Assembly (NCBI GenBank): GCA_041658605.1
Contig: JBAZZU010000008.1
Coordinates: 1 to 64,000, forward strand
Origin: JBAZWE01 sp041658605
GTDB taxonomy: Bacteria > Actinomycetota > Thermoleophilia > BMS3ABIN01
Reading direction: 5' to 3'
DNA: 64,000 nucleotides
The notes beneath the pieces were generated by a model. It saw only the letters and a program-made list of their open reading frames with translations, was not told the origin of the DNA and made no database searches. Below are positions 9,064 through 18,125 of this stretch, in pieces (the first letter of the stretch is position 1; every line of letters starts with the position of its first letter). The translations under genes were made by a program, and so were the position numbers.

Positions 9064-10247
9064 TCTGAAACCATGTCGGGTGAGGGAATGAGGAGAAAAA
9101 GCGAGCCCAGGGATTCAAGGCTGTCACCGAGGTCCCGCAGGGTGTCGTCGTCCATGAACCTGGAGGCTGAGCCATTTTCGGGATAGAAGCCCCTGCCATC
9201 CAGCATGATGATGATCGAATCGGGAAAACCCTGGAAGAATTCGCTCCTGTGCAGGCCGGCGTAAGCCGTATGGCTTGTCATGACAAGTACCGGTGTGGAT
9301 TCAGGCCAGGGCAGGCCGGTGTGTGGAAGCTCAAGCGGGTGGCCGGCATCAGCGGTGACGCCCGCAAGCCACAGCATCGCCGGTTCCGGATTCTGCTCCA
9401 GGCCGCGGCTGGCGGCGTCGTCAAGTGTCGCTCCGATGGCGAAACGCCGGTTTTTCTGTGCTTCCCGCTGCACGAGTGAGGCCGTCAATGATACGGCGGT
9501 CTCAAATGAACTGTTTCTGCCCGTGCCGGCGTCGCCTTCCATGAAAGGATCGACTATGAATACCGGCGTTATCGCGGACTGCCTTGCATATTCAATAACG
9601 GCCAGTTTGTTGCTTCTTGCGCTGGTCCGCCAGTGTATCGACCTCGGGCTGTCTTCGGGGCGATAATCCCTGACACCCAGAAAGTCGCTGGTCGCGTGGC
9701 GGGTAGGTACTGAACTCGATACCATATAACCTGTGTCTTTCTTCCCCTCGCCCCAGTCGCCCCTCAGGGTCTGCCAGCGCGGATAGACGACCAGAGGGCT
9801 TTGAGTGTCAAACCGGCGGCGGCTCACGGCAAGTCCGATCGGCGCTCCACTTTCGGCCGCGACCCGCCCTCCCGCGTAGACTCCCCTTCTGATATCACGG
9901 AATTCCATGGAGAGGTCACTGTGTCCCCTGCATCCCAGAAATGGGAGCAGGGCGCTGGTCTCGGCTTCGCCGAAGGAGCAGTTGATCCGCAAAAAGAAAC
10001 TGGGGAAGATCGAGTTGTTGTACAGCGTGAGCCTTGAATAAACGGTCTCACCCTGGGAAGCCGTTTCGGCGACTTCCTGTGAAACGCTTATCCTGCGGGT
10101 ATTGATCCGCGTCAAAGCCATCGAAGCCAGCGGAAAACCTGTGAGCATCGCGACCAGAACATAGAGCCAGCCGGAGCCTATGTTCCAGGCGATCAGGTAG
10201 AGTACGGCCGCGGAGGTGAACCAGAAAACTGTCTTGCGCGTCGGCAT
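9045..10247 (-). CDS. DUF58-domain protein
   Basis: A 400-aa protein with two N-terminal membrane helices (FWFTSAAVLYLIAWNIG, LYVLVAMLTGFPLASMAL) and a DUF58 region with the typical run RSIHWRTSARSNKL near residue 210. DUF58 proteins have a von Willebrand A-like fold and pair with MoxR ATPases. I chose ATG at 10247, which lies just after the moxR stop; a longer frame reaching 10391 would overlap moxR by more than 100 bases with low-complexity Arg/Ser residues. The gene lies between moxR and the transglutaminase gene. Confidence 0.88.
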   Translation of the reverse strand: MPTRKTVFWFTSAAVLYLIAWNIGSGWLYVLVAMLTGFPLASMALTRINTRRISVSQEVAETASQGETVYSRLTLYNNSIFPSFFLRINCSFGEAETSALLPFLGCRGHSDLSMEFRDIRRGVYAGGRVAAESGAPIGLAVSRRRFDTQSPLVVYPRWQTLRGDWGEGKKDTGYMVSSSVPTRHATSDFLGVRDYRPEDSPRSIHWRTSARSNKLAVIEYARQSAITPVFIVDPFMEGDAGTGRNSSFETAVSLTASLVQREAQKNRRFAIGATLDDAASRGLEQNPEPAMLWLAGVTADAGHPLELPHTGLPWPESTPVLVMTSHTAYAGLHRSEFFQGFPDSIIIMLDGRGFYPENGSASRFMDDDTLRDLGDSLESLGSLFLLIPSPDMVSECLENL

Positions 10248-10272
10248 GGTCAACCTTGCGGTCAGCCGCCGT

Positions 10273-11289
10273 TCAGACCGGAACGCGGCGCGATGAGATG
10301 ATTGCCGAAACGATCCCGGCGGCGTCTTCTCCCCTGAGCGTCGTTCTCCTCTTGAGGACGATTCGATGTGCCAGGACCGGTGCGGCCGCAAGCTTCACGT
10401 CATCGGGGATAACGAACGACCTGCCGCTGGCAAAAGCCAGGCCCTGGCAGGTATGGACGAGTGAGATCGTCGCTCTGGGCGATGCGCCTATGACGACATC
10501 GGGGTGGTTGCGGGTGCCGGTGATGATGTCGAGCGCATAGTTGATGATATTGTCGGCTACCTTGATCTGTCTCACCGCGGCCTGGATAGCGGTTATCTGG
10601 ACGGCATCGACGACCGGGCCGAGGGTTTCCAGAGGGTGGACCACCAGCTGCTCGCGCACCATCCTCTGTTCGCTGGCGCGATCTGGCAGCCCCAGTGACA
10701 GCGATACGATGAACCTGTCGGTCTGGTTCTCTGGCAAAGGGAAGGTGCCGTGGAGTTCGTATGGGTTCTGCGTGGCTATGACAAAAAACGGATCCGGCAG
10801 CCTGTGGGTTGTCCTGTCGATCGTCACCTGTTGCTCTTCCATGGCCTCAAGCAGTGCCGACTGGGTGCGCGGACTGGTGCGGTTGATCTCGTCGGCGAGG
10901 ACTATGTTGGCAAAGAGCGGACCCGGTGACCAGTAAAAACGTTCTTCCTTCGGCGAGTAGACCGTGCTGCCGGTAATGTCAGAAGGCAGCAGGTCCGGGG
11001 TGAACTGGATGCGCGAGTAGCTGGCAGAAATCGATTTGGCGATACTTTTTGCCAGCGTCGTCTTGCCGACGCCGGGTATGTCCTCAAGCAGGACATGGCC
11101 ACGGCTGATGAGGGCGGTCAGGACCAGATTGATGACATCGTCCTTGCCTACCATCACTCGACTGACGTTCTCGTGCAGCCTGGCATACAGTTCTGTCAGT
11201 TCGGCAAAGGACGGGCTGAGGCTTTTCTTTTCCAGCTGCGAATCTTCCTCGAGCTTGCGCGCAAGGTTGTTGGCCCAGTTTTCTTTCAT
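10273..11289 (-). CDS. MoxR-family AAA+ ATPase
   Basis: A MoxR-type AAA+ ATPase of 338 aa, probably a chaperone for the DUF58/transglutaminase partners. Visible motifs are Walker A (EDIPGVGKTTLAKS), Walker B (IVLADEINRTSPRTQSALLEAM), sensor 1 (FFVIATQNPYE) and the lid segment GASPRATISL. ATG at 11289 follows a GGGG stretch. An upstream in-frame TTG at 11322 would add 11 residues and is less likely. It is the first gene of the reverse-strand operon and diverges from tldD across about 250 bases that must hold promoters for both. Confidence 0.93.
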   Translation of the reverse strand: MKENWANNLARKLEEDSQLEKKSLSPSFAELTELYARLHENVSRVMVGKDDVINLVLTALISRGHVLLEDIPGVGKTTLAKSIAKSISASYSRIQFTPDLLPSDITGSTVYSPKEERFYWSPGPLFANIVLADEINRTSPRTQSALLEAMEEQQVTIDRTTHRLPDPFFVIATQNPYELHGTFPLPENQTDRFIVSLSLGLPDRASEQRMVREQLVVHPLETLGPVVDAVQITAIQAAVRQIKVADNIINYALDIITGTRNHPDVVIGASPRATISLVHTCQGLAFASGRSFVIPDDVKLAAAPVLAHRIVLKRRTTLRGEDAAGIVSAIISSRRVPV

Positions 11290-11538
11290 GGTCGCCCCGT
11301 AATCGAAGTTAAAAACCGGCAAAATTCATTCCGGACAGCAATGAACCCGGAATGACCGCTCTTAAAACAGTATCGGACCAGAGGTTGATGGCATTAGGAG
11401 GCGCTGGTACGGTCCAATCGGTCTCACGGCTGCCGTGACTGTGTTATAAGATAGGTTTTACCGGACAGAATAAAAAAGCATCCGTATCGTTTTTCGAGGT
11501 AATCAGTATCGATAAACAGGTATCACTGGAGGATACGC

Positions 11539-12927
11539 TTGTTGCTGGAAAAGGCACTGGCTGAGAAGATTATCGCTGAAGCCCTCAACCGCGGCGGAGA
11601 ATTCGCGGAGATCTACGCGGAACGTCATCTAAGCTCTTCCCTGAGTCTGGAAGACAGCCGCCTGGAGAGAAGTTCCAGTGGCCTGGATTCGGGGGCATCC
11701 ATTCGAGTCACCAAAGGGCGCAATATCTCCTTTGTCTCAACGGACCGGCTTGACGAGGAATCATTGCTGAAAGCAGCGCGACTCGCGGCTGAAGGGTTCG
11801 CAAGCGGCGGCGCCACAGGCATAACCAGTCTGGCGCTTGTAAGTCCCCGGACGAGCAACCCCATCGAGATAGCTCCGTCAACTATCGGGACGTCGGAAAA
11901 AGCCGCCATGTTATATCGTGCCGACAAGGCCGCGCGCGAAACCGGATCTGAGGTCGTACAGGCCTCGGTGGGCTACAGTGACGACTTCAGCGAGATTCTT
12001 ATTGCCAACTCCGAGGGCGACCTCGCTTGCGATGAGAGAACGAGGGTAAGGCTTATCGCCAGGGTTGTAGCGGCGCGCGACGGCATGATGCAGACCGGTT
12101 ACGACAGCACCGGAGCCCATCGCGGCATGGAGCTCTTTAAGGAATACAGTCCGGACCTCGTCGGCAGGACAGCGGGAGAGAAGGCTCTGGTCATGCTGGA
12201 CTCACGCCCCGCGCCCAGCGGCAGGATGACCGTCATAATGCACCGCGGTTTCGGCGGTGTCCTTTTTCATGAGGCCTGTGGCCACGGGCTCGAGGCGGAT
12301 ACCGTGGAAAAGGGAACCAGTGTATTTGCAGGTAAAATCGGTGAAAAGGTGGCGTCGGAGCATGTGACGCTCGTCGATGATGGCAGCATGCCAGGCGAGT
12401 GGGGCTCTAATTCCTTTGACGATGAGGGTGTTTCGACGCGGCGCAACGTGCTGATCGAGAAGGGCGTGCTCAGGGGCTTCATGTACGACAGGCTCAGGGC
12501 CCGCAACGCTTGCGCGGAGCTGACCGGCAACGGGCGGCGCCAGTCCTTCAGACATCCGCCCATTCCCCGCATGACTAATACCTTCATCCTTGGCGGTACG
12601 CACAGCCGTGATGAGATAATCGAGTCGACTAAAAAGGGTTTCTACGCGAAGACGCTTTCGGGGGGGCAGGTCGAACCGGCCACCGGCGATTTTGTCTTTG
12701 GCGTTTCGGAAGGTTACCTGGTCGAAAACGGCAGGATAACCACGCCGCTAAGGGGGGCGACGTTGATCGGAAACGGGCTGGTAGCCATGAATAATATCGA
12801 TATGCTCGCGGATGATTTTGAGATGAACATCGGCGTTTGCGGCAAAGATGGTCAGGGTGTTCCGGCGGGTAGCGGGCAGCCGACGCTCAGGATTCTTGAT
12901 ATGACAGTCGGAGGTACCGAGGTATGA
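11539..12927 (+). CDS. tldD: TldD metalloprotease subunit
   Basis: Catalytic subunit of the TldD/TldE heterodimeric zinc metalloprotease, which degrades unfolded peptides and in some bacteria processes peptide precursors. The zinc-binding motif HEACGHGLEAD sits at about residues 244-254, followed by the conserved segment SNSFDDEGV. The start is TTG at 11539 with GGAGG at 11528-11532, six bases upstream. The 462-aa length is usual. Only three bases separate it from the tldE gene, so the two are translated from one message. Confidence 0.95.
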   Translation: MLLEKALAEKIIAEALNRGGEFAEIYAERHLSSSLSLEDSRLERSSSGLDSGASIRVTKGRNISFVSTDRLDEESLLKAARLAAEGFASGGATGITSLALVSPRTSNPIEIAPSTIGTSEKAAMLYRADKAARETGSEVVQASVGYSDDFSEILIANSEGDLACDERTRVRLIARVVAARDGMMQTGYDSTGAHRGMELFKEYSPDLVGRTAGEKALVMLDSRPAPSGRMTVIMHRGFGGVLFHEACGHGLEADTVEKGTSVFAGKIGEKVASEHVTLVDDGSMPGEWGSNSFDDEGVSTRRNVLIEKGVLRGFMYDRLRARNACAELTGNGRRQSFRHPPIPRMTNTFILGGTHSRDEIIESTKKGFYAKTLSGGQVEPATGDFVFGVSEGYLVENGRITTPLRGATLIGNGLVAMNNIDMLADDFEMNIGVCGKDGQGVPAGSGQPTLRILDMTVGGTEV

Positions 12928-12930
12928 CGC

Positions 12931-14274
12931 ATGCTTGATATAGCCAGGAAAGCGCTCGATTACGCCTCCAGGCAGGGTGTTGACCAGTCTGAGGCTTTTG
13001 CCATGATCAGCAGCTCGCTGAAGGTAAAGGTATACCAGCAGGAAGTCGAGGAGCTTGCCAGCTCCACCGGAAGCGGTGTCGGAATCAGGGTATTCAAGGG
13101 CGATTCGGTCGGTTTCGCGTATACTTCAGACCTTTCGGCAGATAGCCTTGAACAGACGGCGAAGGCCGCCGCGGACAATGCCGCCGTGGCTGTAGCGGAT
13201 GAATTCCTCGGGCTTCCCGAGCCCGCGTCCGATTTTCCAGAGCTTGAGCTGTATTCAGAGGGCCTTGCGGATTATCCGGTGGCGCAGAAGATCGAACTGG
13301 CCAAATCGGTGGAACGGGCCTCCCTGGAGCGGGACGCGCGAGTCTCGCAGGTGGAGTCGGCGACCTACGCGGAAGGGGAGGGGCTCGTGGCAATCGCCAA
13401 TTCCCTCGGTTTTGGCCGCGAATACCGCGAGACGACCTGCTACGCGTTCGTGCAGGCGATTGCGGAGCAGCAGGGCGAGATGCAGACCGGGATGTCATTT
13501 ACCACGGGAAGGGAACCGAGTCAACTTGACGGTGTCGCGTGCGGCCGTGAGGCGGCCGACCGGGCGGGGGCGTTGCTGGGCGCTTCGCAATGCCGGAGCA
13601 TGAGTTGTCCCATCGTCACGGATCCTTTTGTGACTGCCAGCCTTCTGGGCGTTATTGCTTCAGCATTGACTGGCGAGTCGGCGCAGAAACAGCGTTCCAT
13701 GTTTGCGGGTCTGGAAGGCGAAGCTGTTGCAAGCGGGGTTTTCAGACTTTCTGACGATGGTACACACCCGGACGGTTTATCAAGTGCCCCCTTCGATGGT
13801 GAGGGCGTTCCCACCAGGGAGACCGTTCTGATAAATAACGGTATTTTGCAGGGATATTTATATGACACATACACTGGCAGGAAGGGATCGCGGCCTTCCA
13901 CCGGCAACGGTGTCCGCGGCTCGTATCGCACGATGCCGCACGTGGGGGCGACGAACCTGAGGTTGCTGGACGGCACGGCGTCATTTCAGGAGATGATCGC
14001 CGGGGTTGACCTGGGATTCTATGTGACGGACGTCAGCGGCATGCACTCGGGTGCGAATGCCGTCTCCGGCGATTTTTCAGTAGGCGCGACCGGCCGCCTG
14101 ATTCGCGGAGGGCAGCTTGCAGAAGCCGTGCGCGAGGTGACGATCGCCGGCAACCTTTTGACCATGCTGAAGTCTGTACAGATCGTAGGAAATGACAATC
14201 GCTGGGTGCCTTTTGGGGGCAGCGTCCACGCGCCGTCCATGCTTATCGGTGAAATGACGGTAAGCGGAAAATAG
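12931..14274 (+). CDS. tldE: TldE/PmbA metalloprotease subunit
   Basis: Partner subunit of TldD (PmbA family), 447 aa. It has the same fold as TldD but lacks a HExxxH motif; the equivalent region reads CPIVTDPFVTASLLGVI, as expected for the non-catalytic subunit. The C-terminal family signature GDFSVGATGRLIRGG is present. It lies immediately downstream of tldD. After it, a gap of about 90 bases leads to the HU gene, which has its own ribosome binding site. Confidence 0.94.
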   Translation: MLDIARKALDYASRQGVDQSEAFAMISSSLKVKVYQQEVEELASSTGSGVGIRVFKGDSVGFAYTSDLSADSLEQTAKAAADNAAVAVADEFLGLPEPASDFPELELYSEGLADYPVAQKIELAKSVERASLERDARVSQVESATYAEGEGLVAIANSLGFGREYRETTCYAFVQAIAEQQGEMQTGMSFTTGREPSQLDGVACGREAADRAGALLGASQCRSMSCPIVTDPFVTASLLGVIASALTGESAQKQRSMFAGLEGEAVASGVFRLSDDGTHPDGLSSAPFDGEGVPTRETVLINNGILQGYLYDTYTGRKGSRPSTGNGVRGSYRTMPHVGATNLRLLDGTASFQEMIAGVDLGFYVTDVSGMHSGANAVSGDFSVGATGRLIRGGQLAEAVREVTIAGNLLTMLKSVQIVGNDNRWVPFGGSVHAPSMLIGEMTVSGK

Positions 14275-14367
14275 AAAAAACGTTGGATTCCGCTTGTAAA
14301 GCGAAATTCCATCTGATAGTGTCCATAACCGCCAGCTACTCAAACCCAACAACCAGGAGGTATGGAA

Positions 14368-14643
14368 GTGGGGAAATCCGAGTTTATAAGTGCAGTTGCA
14401 GAAAAGTCCGATCTTAACAAAACCCAGGCCGCTGCTGCCGTCGACGCGTTTATCGATGTCGTCACCGAATCACTCAAGAATGGTGAAGAGGTACAGTTCA
14501 CCGGTTTCGGTAAGTTCAGCGTCCAGCAGCGCGCTGCGCGAGAGGGAATCAACCCGCAGACGAAAGAGAAGATCCAGATCAAGGCGAGCAAGGTGCCGAA
14601 GTTCAGCGCCGGCAGCCAGCTCAAGGCAGCCGTAAAGAGATAG
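14368..14643 (+). CDS. hup: HU-family DNA-binding protein
   Basis: Histone-like nucleoid protein that bends DNA as a dimer. The helical dimerisation region (KSEFISAVAEKSDLNKTQA) and the beta-arm (FSVQQRAAREGINPQTKEK, then KVPKFSAG) match the HU/IHF family. The start is GTG at 14368 with AGGAGG at 14355-14360, seven bases upstream. An ATG at 14362 is only one base from the binding site and is therefore too close. The protein is 91 aa, the normal HU length. It is monocistronic and ends at an intrinsic terminator. Confidence 0.95.
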   Translation: MGKSEFISAVAEKSDLNKTQAAAAVDAFIDVVTESLKNGEEVQFTGFGKFSVQQRAAREGINPQTKEKIQIKASKVPKFSAGSQLKAAVKR

Positions 14644-14666
14644 TTCACTGATGAAGATGTATTTCA

Positions 14667-14699
14667 GGGCCGCGGGCGTAAGCCGGCGGCCCTTTTTTT
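14667..14699 (+). terminator. intrinsic terminator after the HU gene
   Basis: A 7-bp outer stem (GGGCCGC at 14667-14673 with GCGGCCC at 14686-14692) continues into a short inner GGC/GCC stem and is followed by seven T residues at 14693-14699. Confidence 0.9.
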
Positions 14700-14918
14700 C
14701 TGCCGATTTCCATTATCCGTTACCTGGAAGAGTTCGATTTCCCCGTTGCGGATGAAATTGTCCAGGGAATTCCCTGAAAGGCAGCGCATCGTATCGCGAC
14801 AGGTTTGAAAGCCCCTGTTGGAGGATAAAATCGGGCGACGGCTAATTTATAAATGGCTGTTTTCAACATGCAGCCATCATGTTCTGGCGCCGTATGAAAA
14901 AAATGGAAGGGGGAAGGA

Positions 14919-15470
14919 ATGTGCAACCCGAACAGTCTGGCAAGGATGGAGCTGGATATTACGCCCCCGCAGATAAATATCACGTGGTGGCTGCTGGTGA
15001 AACGAATAACCGGCTTTTCACTCAGGCAGGTTTCATGGCGGTCGCTGTTTTCGCTTGAGGTCCCCCTTCTGGCGGTCCTCATGATGGCCCTGTCGGTCTC
15101 GATACTGGTAACCCCTGACTCTGTTTCAAGAATCGGATTTTTCAACGTCAGCTATCCCTCATTCTTCTTATGTCCTTTCCTGGAGCTCTCCGGTCTGCCC
15201 TGCCTGTTCTGCGGCATGACGCGCTCGTTCATGGCCATGGGCGGCATGGATGTCGGCCAGGCGTTCACTTTCCATCCGCTGGGACCTGTCTTCTATATTT
15301 TGACTATTGTGGCGGCGCTGGGCCTGTCGCTATCGCTTGCTTTTAAAAAACGGTTTGCTTTTTCACTGAGTCCGGCGATCTGGAAAACGCTGGCTGGTGT
15401 GACTGTGGCGGCAGTGTTGTCAGCCTGGCCGCTGAAGCTATATCTCTGGCACAAGACCGGGCTGCTATAG
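14919..15470 (+). CDS. DUF2752 membrane protein
   Basis: A 183-aa membrane protein with the DUF2752 signature: a Cys-rich reentrant-looking motif CPFLELSGLPCLFCGMTRSF followed by FTFHPLGPVFY. Membrane segments are seen near residues 47-66, 120-140 and 155-172. GGGGGAAGGA lies just before the ATG. It opens a run of small membrane-protein genes up to 18.55 kb. DUF2752 proteins commonly lie beside TM2, DUF4190 and DUF4234 proteins, as here. Its molecular role is not known. Confidence 0.82.
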   Translation: MCNPNSLARMELDITPPQINITWWLLVKRITGFSLRQVSWRSLFSLEVPLLAVLMMALSVSILVTPDSVSRIGFFNVSYPSFFLCPFLELSGLPCLFCGMTRSFMAMGGMDVGQAFTFHPLGPVFYILTIVAALGLSLSLAFKKRFAFSLSPAIWKTLAGVTVAAVLSAWPLKLYLWHKTGLL

Positions 15471-15472
15471 GC

Positions 15473-15492
15473 ACCCGGCTTTTGCCGGGTTT
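15473..15492 (+). terminator. short intergenic hairpin, possible weak terminator
   Basis: A 7-bp stem ACCCGGC / GCCGGGT with a TTTT loop lies directly after the DUF2752 stop codon. Only two T residues follow the stem, so termination would be weak. It may instead be a processing or stabilising hairpin between two genes of one transcript. Confidence 0.35.
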
Positions 15493-15510
15493 GAAATAAG
15501 GAGAGTCTGT

Positions 15511-16167
15511 GTGAGGAGCGTGCCTGCCCTGCAGTTCGATATAGACCAGAAACTATCGACTGACTGGCAGACATCGTTCTGGACCGACTTCCTGCTGGTG
15601 CTCGTGACCTGCGGCATCTATGGGTTCTATATTTTCTACAAGCTGCTTGAGAGACGGCAGCAGCATTTTGAGCGCATGGTTTCCTTAAGATGGCATCTCA
15701 TTGAATTCATCAGGGAAAAGGCGGCTTCATCGGGACGCAGGGACGAGTTCGCCGATGAGATGGCCGAGCTGGAACGTCTGCACGCGAAGGCGTCCGGGAA
15801 AGACCGCGAGGGTGACAAATCACCGGTCATCTGGCTGGTACTGGCAATAGTCGGATTCCTGCCGGCTACGTTCTACGCCATGAGCTTTCTTAACAGCGAC
15901 TTTCATGAGCATGAAGTGGGTGAGATCCTCTTCCTGGACAGGGCTGGTGACATGATGTCAAGGCTGGGGATGAACCGGCCAAAGCCCGTGACCCCGGCGG
16001 TTCCAGACAGGAGTTTCCTGCTGCTTTTTCTGCTGATTATGGCGACCTTCGGTATTTATGGCATCTACTGGTGGTTCACGCTGATAAACGACCCGAATGA
16101 GCATTTCGATGGTCACGGAGCCTGGGAGGCATGGCTGAATGCAGAAATCACGGATGCCGTCGCATAG
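15511..16167 (+). CDS. DUF4234-like membrane protein with duplicated halves
   Basis: A 218-aa membrane protein. Two copies of a DUF4234-like unit can be seen: FLLVLVTCGIYGFYIFYKLL near residue 27 with QQHFERM after it, and LIMATFGIYGIYWWFTLIND near residue 173 with NEHFDGH after it. Between them lie a charged region (about residues 60-105) and a membrane helix near 112-130. The start is GTG with AAGGAGAG upstream. The duplication suggests the two halves pair within the membrane. No catalytic motif is seen and the function is unknown. Confidence 0.7.
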   Translation: MRSVPALQFDIDQKLSTDWQTSFWTDFLLVLVTCGIYGFYIFYKLLERRQQHFERMVSLRWHLIEFIREKAASSGRRDEFADEMAELERLHAKASGKDREGDKSPVIWLVLAIVGFLPATFYAMSFLNSDFHEHEVGEILFLDRAGDMMSRLGMNRPKPVTPAVPDRSFLLLFLLIMATFGIYGIYWWFTLINDPNEHFDGHGAWEAWLNAEITDAVA

Positions 16168-16221
16168 ATAACCGCAAATAATTTTATTAAGGGACCAGGA
16201 AAATCTAACCAAGGAGGAAAC

Positions 16222-16584
16222 ATGGAAGGCAACGCTCCAACTCCACCACCGCCTCCCGCACCGCCGGTTATGCCACAGGGCGGAGGCTTTGTCAGGCAAC
16301 CGTCGGAAAAGGCCGGTGGCCTGGCGATCGCCGCGCTGGTACTTACCATTGTAGGCCTTGTCTGTTGTTGCACGACCGTACCATCGATTGTCGGACTAGT
16401 GCTGGCTTTTGTGGAAAAAGGGAAAATAGCGAAGGGCGAATCTTCCCAAAAAGGCGCAGGAATGGTGAAGGCCGCAATAATCATGGGAATAATTGGCGTT
16501 GCCATCGGCGTGATTTATTGGGTAGTGAATATAATCCTGCAGATAATGGGAACATCATCCCAATATTTTTATTATAGCTCCTGA
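16222..16584 (+). CDS. DUF4190-type membrane protein with Pro-rich N-terminus
   Basis: A 120-aa protein. A proline-rich N-terminus (residues 6-20) is followed by two membrane segments of DUF4190 type, AIAALVLTIVGLVCCCTTVP and a second one ending in VIYWVVNIIL, joined by the typical basic turn GKIAKGESSQKGAGMVKA. AAGGAGG lies seven bases before the ATG. It is related to the C-terminal halves of the two B-box/DUF4190 proteins further downstream. Its function is unknown. Confidence 0.75.
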   Translation: MEGNAPTPPPPPAPPVMPQGGGFVRQPSEKAGGLAIAALVLTIVGLVCCCTTVPSIVGLVLAFVEKGKIAKGESSQKGAGMVKAAIIMGIIGVAIGVIYWVVNIILQIMGTSSQYFYYSS

Positions 16585-16682
16585 TATACTTGCGGCATGA
16601 TCGGCAGGACGTAAAAAAAATAGTCAGTTCTGACCTTGGATGCGAGCGTTTTTATTAAGTCATCATGAAACAGGAGGATCTT

Positions 16683-17102
16683 ATGTATTGCAGAAATTGC
16701 GGGAAAGAAGTTGATGCAAACGCTGCCGTCTGCATGGAATGCGGCGCACAGCCAGCTAACGGCCAGGGCTTCTGCCAGAACTGTGGCGCCGAATCCGGAC
16801 CGGGTGCTGTTGTATGTACCAAATGTGGTGTGCAGCTGCAGGTAGCCGCGCCGGCAGCACCCGGATATGCTTCCGGACAGGTCAGTGACAAATCCAAGAT
16901 GGCGGCCGGTCTTCTGGGTGTATTTCTGGGAGCCTGGGGTGTGCACCGGTTCTACCTGGGATATACGGGCATCGGCATCGCCCAGATTGCCGTTACGATC
17001 GTCACATGCGGTGTTGGTGGCCTCTGGGGATTCATAGAGGGCATCCTGATCCTGACAGGTTCGATGAACACAGATTCCGACGGACTGCCACTGCAGGATT
17101 AA
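16683..17102 (+). CDS. double zinc-ribbon TM2-domain membrane protein (copy 1)
   Basis: A 139-aa protein. Two zinc ribbons (YCRNCGKEVDANAAVCMECG and FCQNCG with VVCTKCG) occupy residues 1-56, followed by a Pro/Ala linker and a TM2 domain: KSKMAAGLLGVFLGAWGVHR then FYLGYTGIGIAQI. The tail LTGSMNTDSDGLPLQD is typical of TM2 proteins. I chose ATG at 16683 because AGGAGG at 16672-16677 is five bases upstream; the upstream ATG at 16665 lies before that site. The next gene starts 49 bases later and the pair recurs in tandem. The molecular function is not known. Confidence 0.85.
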   Translation: MYCRNCGKEVDANAAVCMECGAQPANGQGFCQNCGAESGPGAVVCTKCGVQLQVAAPAAPGYASGQVSDKSKMAAGLLGVFLGAWGVHRFYLGYTGIGIAQIAVTIVTCGVGGLWGFIEGILILTGSMNTDSDGLPLQD

Positions 17103-17151
17103 GTTAGACAGGGTTCAAGCCCGCTACGGACAATTGAAAAGAGGATGAATT

Positions 17152-17559
17152 CTGGACTGCGCCTCCCATCCGGGTGTCGCGGCAAGTGGGTATTGCCCGC
17201 GATGTCTCAGGGGTTGTTGCCCTGACTGCGAGACAGTCGCTCCCGATGGCGGGGCATGTTGCATAAAATGTCGCGAGTCAGGCATACCGTCTGAGGCAGG
17301 ACAAGGCGGAACACCAGGAGTTATGGCGATAACTTCGCTGGTTCTGTCCCTTGTGAGCTTGTTCGGGTTTTGTTTTGTGCCTGCGGTCCTGTTGGCTGTT
17401 ACCGGGGCGATCATGGGCTTTGTTGAGTTCGGCCGGATTAAAAAAGGAAGATCTCCCCGGAATGGGCGGAGTTTCGCCTTGGCGGGTGCGATTATCGGTG
17501 CTGCGATGACTGTCCTGATTTCTATTTTTGTGATCCTGATGTTTGTCGTCGCTGAATGA
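17152..17559 (+). CDS. B-box-like zinc finger / DUF4190 membrane protein (copy 1), CTG start
   Basis: The hydrophobic part (from about 17323) is DUF4190-like. The frame is open upstream to a TGA at 17146, and translating from CTG at 17152 gives a B-box-like finger: DCASHPGVAASGYCPRCLRG, then CCPDC and CCIKC. This closely matches the N-terminus of the paralogue at 18126, which begins with TTG at the same position. GAGG at 17141-17144 lies seven bases before the CTG. I therefore call a 135-aa protein with a CTG start; ATT at 17149 is the only other upstream codon. A short form from ATG 17323 would lose the zinc finger and has a weaker ribosome site. Confidence 0.75.
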   Translation: MDCASHPGVAASGYCPRCLRGCCPDCETVAPDGGACCIKCRESGIPSEAGQGGTPGVMAITSLVLSLVSLFGFCFVPAVLLAVTGAIMGFVEFGRIKKGRSPRNGRSFALAGAIIGAAMTVLISIFVILMFVVAE

Positions 17560-17647
17560 GATGATATTCATTGATTGTGGGGGTTATTGATGAATTCGGG
17601 CCTGTGCTGATGGGTAAGGTTAAAAGTATCAGGAAGAGAGTATTGAT

Positions 17648-18100
17648 ATGAGATGCAGAAATTGCGGCACGGTAGTTGATGAAAAAGCGGTTATTTGCGT
17701 GAATTGCGGCAGCCAGCCGGCGAGCGGGAGAGCTTTCTGTCAGAACTGTGGAGAAGCAACAGACCCCAATGCGGTTGTATGTGTCAAATGCGGCGTAAGC
17801 CTGGCGACATCATTGCCGGGCACTGCTTTCGCGCAAACCGCCCCGGGAGCCAAATCAAAAATGGCTGCAGGGATCATGGGAATCGTGGTTGGCGGGTTCG
17901 GTGTTCATAACTTTTACCTTGGAAACATCGGGAAGGCTGTCGCCCAGTTGTTGCTCATGGTTTTCGGCATAGTCCTTGCGTGTGTTTTCGTAGGATATTT
18001 CTTAATGATGGCGGCATGGATCTGGGGCCTGATCGAAGGCGTCATGATCCTCACCGGTTCGATAAATACCGACTCCGACGGCAACCCGCTCAAAGATTAG
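17648..18100 (+). CDS. double zinc-ribbon TM2-domain membrane protein (copy 2)
   Basis: A 150-aa paralogue of the protein at 16683. It has two zinc ribbons (CRNCG/CVNCG and CQNCG/CVKCG), a short linker, and a TM2 domain beginning AKSKMAAGIMGIVVGGFGVH. The second membrane segment is longer than in copy 1 (FGIVLACVFVGYFLMMAAWI). The tail LTGSINTDSDGNPLKD matches copy 1. An AGGAAGAG stretch precedes the ATG. The gene is followed after 25 bases by the second B-box/DUF4190 gene, repeating the gene order of copy 1. Confidence 0.85.
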   Translation: MRCRNCGTVVDEKAVICVNCGSQPASGRAFCQNCGEATDPNAVVCVKCGVSLATSLPGTAFAQTAPGAKSKMAAGIMGIVVGGFGVHNFYLGNIGKAVAQLLLMVFGIVLACVFVGYFLMMAAWIWGLIEGVMILTGSINTDSDGNPLKD

Positions 18101-18125
18101 GAATGAATTAACGAGAGGCTGAATT

